From NCBI RefSeq assembly GCF_028737265.1, contig NZ_JAQZAK010000015.1, positions 1 through 64,000 of the forward strand: DNA of 64,000 bases, read 5' to 3'. The translations under genes and the position numbers were made by a program. How positions within the stretch are numbered: position 1 is the stretch's first letter; every line of letters begins with the position of its first letter. Shown here piece by piece: positions 60,489-64,000 of the stretch. The notes below the pieces were generated by a model. That model did not search any database. It was not told where the DNA came from and saw only the letters and a list, made by a program, of their open reading frames with translations. This stretch comes from Actinomycetospora callitridis. GTDB lineage: Bacteria; Actinomycetota; Actinomycetes; Mycobacteriales; Pseudonocardiaceae.

Positions 60489-61762
60489 CGGTCCCGGAAC
60501 CCCTGCCCGACGCCGTCGACGTCGTCGTGGTGGGCGCCGGGCTCGCCGGGCTGCGGGCCGCGCGCACGGTGGCGCGGGCCGGGCGGTCGGTCGTCGTGTG
60601 CGAGGCCGGTGACGGTGTCGGCGGGCGGGTGCGCACGGACGTCGTCGACGGGTTCCTCGTCGACCGCGGGTTCCAGATCCTCAACACGTCGTACCCGGCG
60701 CTGCGCGCGTCGTTCGACCTCGACGCCCTCGACCTGCGCCGCTTCGTCCCGGGCGCCGCGGTCCGCGACGCCGACGGCCGCCTGCACCGCCTCGCCGACC
60801 CGCGCCGCGTCCCCTCGTGGGCGCCGCGCACCGCCCTCGACCGGCTGCTCGGGGTCGGCGCCAAGGCCCGGATCGCCGCGCTGGCCGTGCGCTCGCTGGT
60901 CGTGCCGCCCCGGACCCAGGCCCGCGCCCCCGAGCGCTCGACCGCCGACGAGCTCGCCCGCTGGGGCCTCGGCGGCGCGCCGACCGAGACGTTCCTGCGC
61001 CCGTTCCTCAACGGGGTGCTCGGCGACCGCGACCTGGAGACCTCCTCGCGGGTGTTCTCCCTGTTCTGGCGCAGCTTCGCCCTCGGCGACCTGACGCTGC
61101 CCTCGCGCGGCATCGGCGCGGTGCCGGCCCAGCTCGCCGCGCGGCTGCCGGCGGGGACGGTGCACCTCGGCACCCCCGTCGAGCGGGTCGGCCCCGGCCT
61201 GGTGGAGACGGCACGCGGCACGGTGCGCGCCGGCGCGGTGATCGTCGCGGCCGAGGGCACCGCGGCCTCGCAGCTGCTCCCCGGCCGCGTTCCGTCACCG
61301 CGCACGTTCGCGCTGACCACGCAGTACCACGTGGTCGCCGAGCCCCCGACCCGCCAGGCGCTCCTGCACCTCGACGGCGCGGGCGGACCGGTGGTCAACA
61401 CCGTGGTGCTCACCGCGGCCGCGCCGTCCTACTCCCCCGACCACCGGCACCTCGTCGCCAGCACCGTCCTCGGCCCCGAGCCGTTGGCGGAGACCGAGCT
61501 GCGCCGCGAGCTCGCCCGCATCTGGGGCACGCCCGTCGGCGCGTGGGACGAGCTGGCGACGGTCCGGGTCCCGCGCGCCCTGCCCGCCGCGATCCCGCCG
61601 ACCCCGGCCGGCCTGCAGCACCCCGTGGACCTGGGCGACGGCCTCTTCGTCGCCGGCGACCACCGCGACACCCCCTCGGTGCAGGGCGCGCTGGTCAGCG
61701 GGCGGCGGACGGCGCAGGAGGCGCTCCGGTACCTCGGGGCCGGGGTACCGTCGAGCCCGTGA
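60485..61762 (+). CDS. FAD-dependent amine oxidase / phytoene-desaturase-like protein
   Basis: A 425-residue flavoprotein. VVVVGAGLAGLRAARTVARAG, then VCEAGDGVGGRVRTDVVDGF, is the FAD-binding head of the NAD(P)-binding Rossmann flavin oxidase group. VAGDHRDTPSVQGALVSGRR is the FAD-binding end. It is shorter than CrtI and has no carotenoid neighbours. The substrate is unknown. Its ATG overlaps the TIGR01777 stop and its stop overlaps the lipB start, so the three genes are coupled. Confidence 0.85.
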   Translation: MTVPEPLPDAVDVVVVGAGLAGLRAARTVARAGRSVVVCEAGDGVGGRVRTDVVDGFLVDRGFQILNTSYPALRASFDLDALDLRRFVPGAAVRDADGRLHRLADPRRVPSWAPRTALDRLLGVGAKARIAALAVRSLVVPPRTQARAPERSTADELARWGLGGAPTETFLRPFLNGVLGDRDLETSSRVFSLFWRSFALGDLTLPSRGIGAVPAQLAARLPAGTVHLGTPVERVGPGLVETARGTVRAGAVIVAAEGTAASQLLPGRVPSPRTFALTTQYHVVAEPPTRQALLHLDGAGGPVVNTVVLTAAAPSYSPDHRHLVASTVLGPEPLAETELRRELARIWGTPVGAWDELATVRVPRALPAAIPPTPAGLQHPVDLGDGLFVAGDHRDTPSVQGALVSGRRTAQEALRYLGAGVPSSP

Positions 61763-62505
61763 GCCGTTCCAGCCGCGCCGCCGCCGAGCCCGTCGAGGTG
61801 CACGAGATCGGCACCGTCGACTACCAGGAGGCCTGGGACCGCCAGCGGGCCCACGCCGCCGCGCGGGTCGACGGCGGCCCCGACGTGCTCCTGCTGCTCG
61901 AGCACCCCTCGGTGTACACGGCGGGCAAGCGCACGCTGCCCGAGGAGCGCCCGGCCGACGGCACGCCCGTCATCGACGTCGACCGCGGCGGCAAGATCAC
62001 GTGGCACGGCCCCGGCCAGCTCGTCGGCTACCCGATCATCGGGCTCGCCCAGCCGTTCGACGTCGTCGACCACGTCCGTCGTCTGGAGCAGGCGCTCATC
62101 ACCGTGTGTGATTCCTACGGCCTGACCACCGGCCGGATCGACGGGCGCAGCGGCGTGTGGCTGCCCGCCGACGACCGCGGGCCCGCCCGCAAGATCGCCG
62201 CCATCGGCGTGCGCGTGGCCCGCGGCGTCACACTGCACGGCTTCGCCCTCAACGCCGACCCCGACCTCGCGGCGTTCGGCGCGATCGTGCCCTGCGGCAT
62301 CCGCGACGCCGGGGTCACGAGCCTCACCGCCGAGCTCGGGCGCCGCGTGGGCGTCGACGAGGTGCGCGCGGCCACCCGCGACGCCGTGCTGGCGGCCCTG
62401 GAGGGCGACCTCGAGGTCACCGAGCGCACGCTGACCGTGGACGAGCCGCGCGAGGTCACCGTCGGCGGCCTCACCGTGCGCGTGGGCACACCGGCCGGGG
62501 CCTGA
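61759..62505 (+). CDS. lipB: octanoyltransferase (lipoate biosynthesis)
   Basis: A 248-residue LipB that moves octanoyl groups from acyl carrier protein to E2 and H-protein lysines. RGGKITWHGPGQLVGYPI is the signature, Lys145 (ARKIAAIG) and Cys179 (IVPCGIRD) form the catalytic pair. About 35 residues at the C-terminus go beyond the core. GTG start overlapping the oxidase stop. lipA follows 1.2 kb later, separated by an LLM gene on the other strand. Confidence 0.94.
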   Translation: MSRSSRAAAEPVEVHEIGTVDYQEAWDRQRAHAAARVDGGPDVLLLLEHPSVYTAGKRTLPEERPADGTPVIDVDRGGKITWHGPGQLVGYPIIGLAQPFDVVDHVRRLEQALITVCDSYGLTTGRIDGRSGVWLPADDRGPARKIAAIGVRVARGVTLHGFALNADPDLAAFGAIVPCGIRDAGVTSLTAELGRRVGVDEVRAATRDAVLAALEGDLEVTERTLTVDEPREVTVGGLTVRVGTPAGA

Positions 62506-62589
62506 CCCGCGAGCACCCCTGCTCGGTGATCGACGGAAGATGACGGACGCTCGACGTCTGCATCGGGGGAGTACGCCGGTAGGGGTCCG

Positions 62590-62648
62590 CCGCTGACGCT
62601 CAGGCGCGGCCTCAGGCCCCGCTGACGCTCAGGCGGGGCCCTCAGGCC
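62590..62648. repeat. 29-bp direct repeat, two copies
   Basis: CCGCTGACGCTCAGGCG begins at 62590 and again at 62619; the second copy differs by two or three bases and includes the stop of the LLM gene. Possible slippage-prone sequence. The rest of 62506-62641 shows no gene. Confidence 0.75.
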
Positions 62649-63583
62649 GCCGCGAGCTGGGAGGCCACTTCCGACGCCACGAGCTCGAGGTGGTCGAGGT
62701 CGGAGAGGTCGAGCACCTGCAGGTAGAGGCGCTGCATCCCCGCGCGCTCGCCGAACGTCCCGATCTTGTCGACGACCTCGGCCGGGGTGCCGGCGATGCC
62801 GTTGGCGCGCAGCTCGTCGGGACGGCGGCCGATGGCGTCCGCGCGGCGGGCGACCTCGGCCTCGTCGCGGCCGACGCAGAGCACCTGCGCGGTGGAGCGG
62901 CCCAGGGTCGCCGGGTCACGGCCGCGCTCGCGGCACACGGTGTCGACGCGCTCCTGGCCCTCGACGAGGGCGTCGAGGCCGGCGAACGGCATGTTGAACT
63001 CGGTGGCGAAGTCCGCCGCGAGCTTCGGCGTCCGCGACGGCCCGTTGCCCCCGACGATGATCGGCGGGTGCGGGGTCTGCAGCGGCTTCGGCAGGCCGGG
63101 GCTGTCGTCGAACGTGTAGTGCTCGCCGGCGAAGGAGTACGTGACGCCGACCGGGGTGCGCCAGGAGCTGGTGAGGATCTCCAGCTGCTCCGCGAGCATC
63201 CCGAAGCGCTCGCGCAGCGGCGGGAAGGGGATGCCGTAGGCCCGGTGCTCGGCCTCGTACCAGCCGGTGCCCAGGCCGAGCTCGACGCGTCCGCCCGACA
63301 TCTGGTCGACCTGCGCCACCGTGATGCCCAGCGGGCCGGGCAGGCGGAAGGTGGCGGCGGTCATGAGCGTCCCGAGGCGGATCGTGGTCGTCTCCCGCGC
63401 GAGTGCGGCGAGGGTCAGCCAGGCGTCGGTGGGCCCCGGGAGCCCGTTCGCGTCGCCCATGGCGAGGTAGTGGTCGGACCGGAAGAACGCGTCGAAGCCC
63501 GCCGCTTCAGCACACCTCGCGACGCGGAGCAGATCTTCGTAGGCGGCGCCCTGTTGGGGCTCTGTGAAGATCCGGAGGTCCAC
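62642..63583 (-). CDS. LLM-family F420-dependent oxidoreductase
   Basis: A 313-residue TIM-barrel luciferase-like oxidoreductase. LRIFTEPQQGAAYEDLL, DAFFRSDHYLAMG, VAQVDQMSGGRVELGLGTGW and PPIIVGGNGPSRTPKLAADF match the F420-dependent branch common in actinobacteria. The substrate is unknown. TACCCT (63590-63595, reverse) lies 6 bp before the GTG, with no ribosome site. It is inserted between lipB and lipA. Confidence 0.9.
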   Translation of the reverse strand: MDLRIFTEPQQGAAYEDLLRVARCAEAAGFDAFFRSDHYLAMGDANGLPGPTDAWLTLAALARETTTIRLGTLMTAATFRLPGPLGITVAQVDQMSGGRVELGLGTGWYEAEHRAYGIPFPPLRERFGMLAEQLEILTSSWRTPVGVTYSFAGEHYTFDDSPGLPKPLQTPHPPIIVGGNGPSRTPKLAADFATEFNMPFAGLDALVEGQERVDTVCRERGRDPATLGRSTAQVLCVGRDEAEVARRADAIGRRPDELRANGIAGTPAEVVDKIGTFGERAGMQRLYLQVLDLSDLDHLELVASEVASQLAAA

Positions 63584-63589
63584 ACGATC

Positions 63590-63595
63590 AGGGTA
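63590..63595 (-). promoter_or_regulatory. -10 hexamer of the LLM gene (leaderless)
   Basis: TACCCT, 6 bp before the GTG at 63583. Confidence 0.5.
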
Positions 63596-63659
63596 GTCAT
63601 CCCGTCACGGTCCGAACCTTCCCCGCCCACATCGGTCTGAAGGACACGTCCGTGCGGCG

Positions 63660-63665
63660 TAGGGT
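63660..63665 (+). promoter_or_regulatory. -10 hexamer of lipA (leaderless)
   Basis: TAGGGT, 7 bp before the GTG at 63673. Confidence 0.5.
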
Positions 63666-63672
63666 CGGGCAC

Positions 63673-64000
63673 GTGACGGTCGGCCCCAGCCAAGATCTTG
63701 CACGCGGACGGAAGATGTTGCGGCTCGAGGTCCGCAACTCCCAGACGCCCATCGAGCGCAAGCCGGAGTGGATCCGCACGCGCGTGGCCACCGGACCGAA
63801 CTTCACCGAGCTCAAGGGCCTCGTGAAGGGTTCCGGTCTCGCCACGGTGTGCGAGGAGGCCGGCTGCCCGAACATCTTCGAGTGCTGGGAGGACCGCGAG
63901 GCCACCTTCCTCATCGGCGGCGAGCAGTGCACCCGGCGGTGCGACTTCTGCCAGATCGACACGGGGAAGCCCTCGCCGCTGGACCGCCTCGAGCCGCAGA
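63673..64000 (+). CDS. lipA: lipoyl synthase, N-terminal part (runs off the window)
   Basis: The first 109 residues of LipA, the radical-SAM enzyme that inserts sulfur into octanoyl groups. The auxiliary cluster Cys are 60, 65 and 71 (VCEEAGCPNIFEC) and the radical-SAM Cys are 86, 90 and 93 (CTRRCDFC). LRLEVRNSQTPIERKPEW matches actinobacterial LipA. The GTG at 63673 is 7 bp after TAGGGT; an ATG at 63715 is a possible internal start, with no better ribosome site. The frame is open to the window end. Confidence 0.93.
   Translation, partial: MTVGPSQDLARGRKMLRLEVRNSQTPIERKPEWIRTRVATGPNFTELKGLVKGSGLATVCEEAGCPNIFECWEDREATFLIGGEQCTRRCDFCQIDTGKPSPLDRLEPQ

Noticed and set aside
60485..61762. A second carotenoid desaturase
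   Set aside because: It shares only the FAD-binding ends with CrtI, is about 80 residues shorter, lacks the CrtI C-terminal signature and is coupled to lipB, not to crt genes.

Overview
The window is very GC-rich DNA (by eye well over 70% G+C, with GTG starts as common as ATG) from an actinobacterium. Gene order matches the Mycobacterium tuberculosis stretch Rv2169c to Rv2218 almost gene for gene (DUF3040, GNAT, lppM, metF, idsA2-type synthase, Rv2175c, pknL, aroG, oligoribonuclease-like exonuclease, acyltransferase, ArsA, SRPBCC, fadD15, pimB', NlpC/P60, exonuclease-UvrC, trpD, ctaE-qcrCAB, ctaFC, asnB, erpA, glycerate kinase, DUF3043, cobTS, ilvE, gcvT, pepA, dlaT, lipBA). Carotenoid genes sit where mptA lies in mycobacteria, and mmpS3 is absent. 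A carotenoid-forming member of the Pseudonocardiales is the best inference; the species is not decided by the sequence.

Layout. 1-569: a 163-bp tandem repeat and a terminator, no gene. 570-5101: DUF3040, translesion polymerase DinB with a methyltransferase, a ParA-like ATPase, and a HEPN/DUF6504 operon behind a perfect LexA-type SOS box. 5284-7616: GNAT, LppM, MetF. 7749-11755: carotenoid operon crtE-crtI-crtB plus a small CxxC protein. 11724-14283: Rv2175c-type DNA-binding protein, hydrolase and PknL kinase. 14287-18734: aroG, exonuclease, acyltransferase, esterase and a membrane protein. 18731-22847: ROK kinase, His/Cys-rich protein, ArsA-type ATPase and SRPBCC proteins. 22995-28604: FadD15, PimB', hydrolase, a cell-wall NlpC/P60 hydrolase with a structured leader, and a small Cys protein. 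28748-33869: divergent nuclease genes, Lrp-like domain, trpD with a degenerate receiver. 34085-40544: the bc1-aa3 respiratory supercomplex genes. 40795-48587: asnB, PfkB kinase, ErpA, glycerate kinase, DUF3043, cobUTS. 48745-54209: ilvE, cystathionine beta-synthase, DUF2461, M15-like protein, cupin, gcvT. 54274 to the end: pepA, lpd, E2 acyltransferase, TIGR01777, FAD oxidase, lipB, LLM oxidoreductase and the start of lipA.

How it fits together. Lipoate synthesis (lipB, lipA) lies beside its users: E2, E3 and the glycine-cleavage T protein. Cytochrome c oxidase subunits II, III and IV flank the complete qcrCAB set. AsnB, NlpC/P60, PknL, PimB' and LppM point to envelope construction. DinB and the SOS-box operon form a DNA-damage block.

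Two features run through the whole window. Many genes have a TANNNT hexamer 6-9 bp before the start codon and no Shine-Dalgarno site, which suggests leaderless mRNAs. Gene ends are decorated with several families of long palindromes, including a dispersed element of about 45 bp present in four copies. No tRNA, rRNA, CRISPR array, insertion sequence or phage gene was seen.
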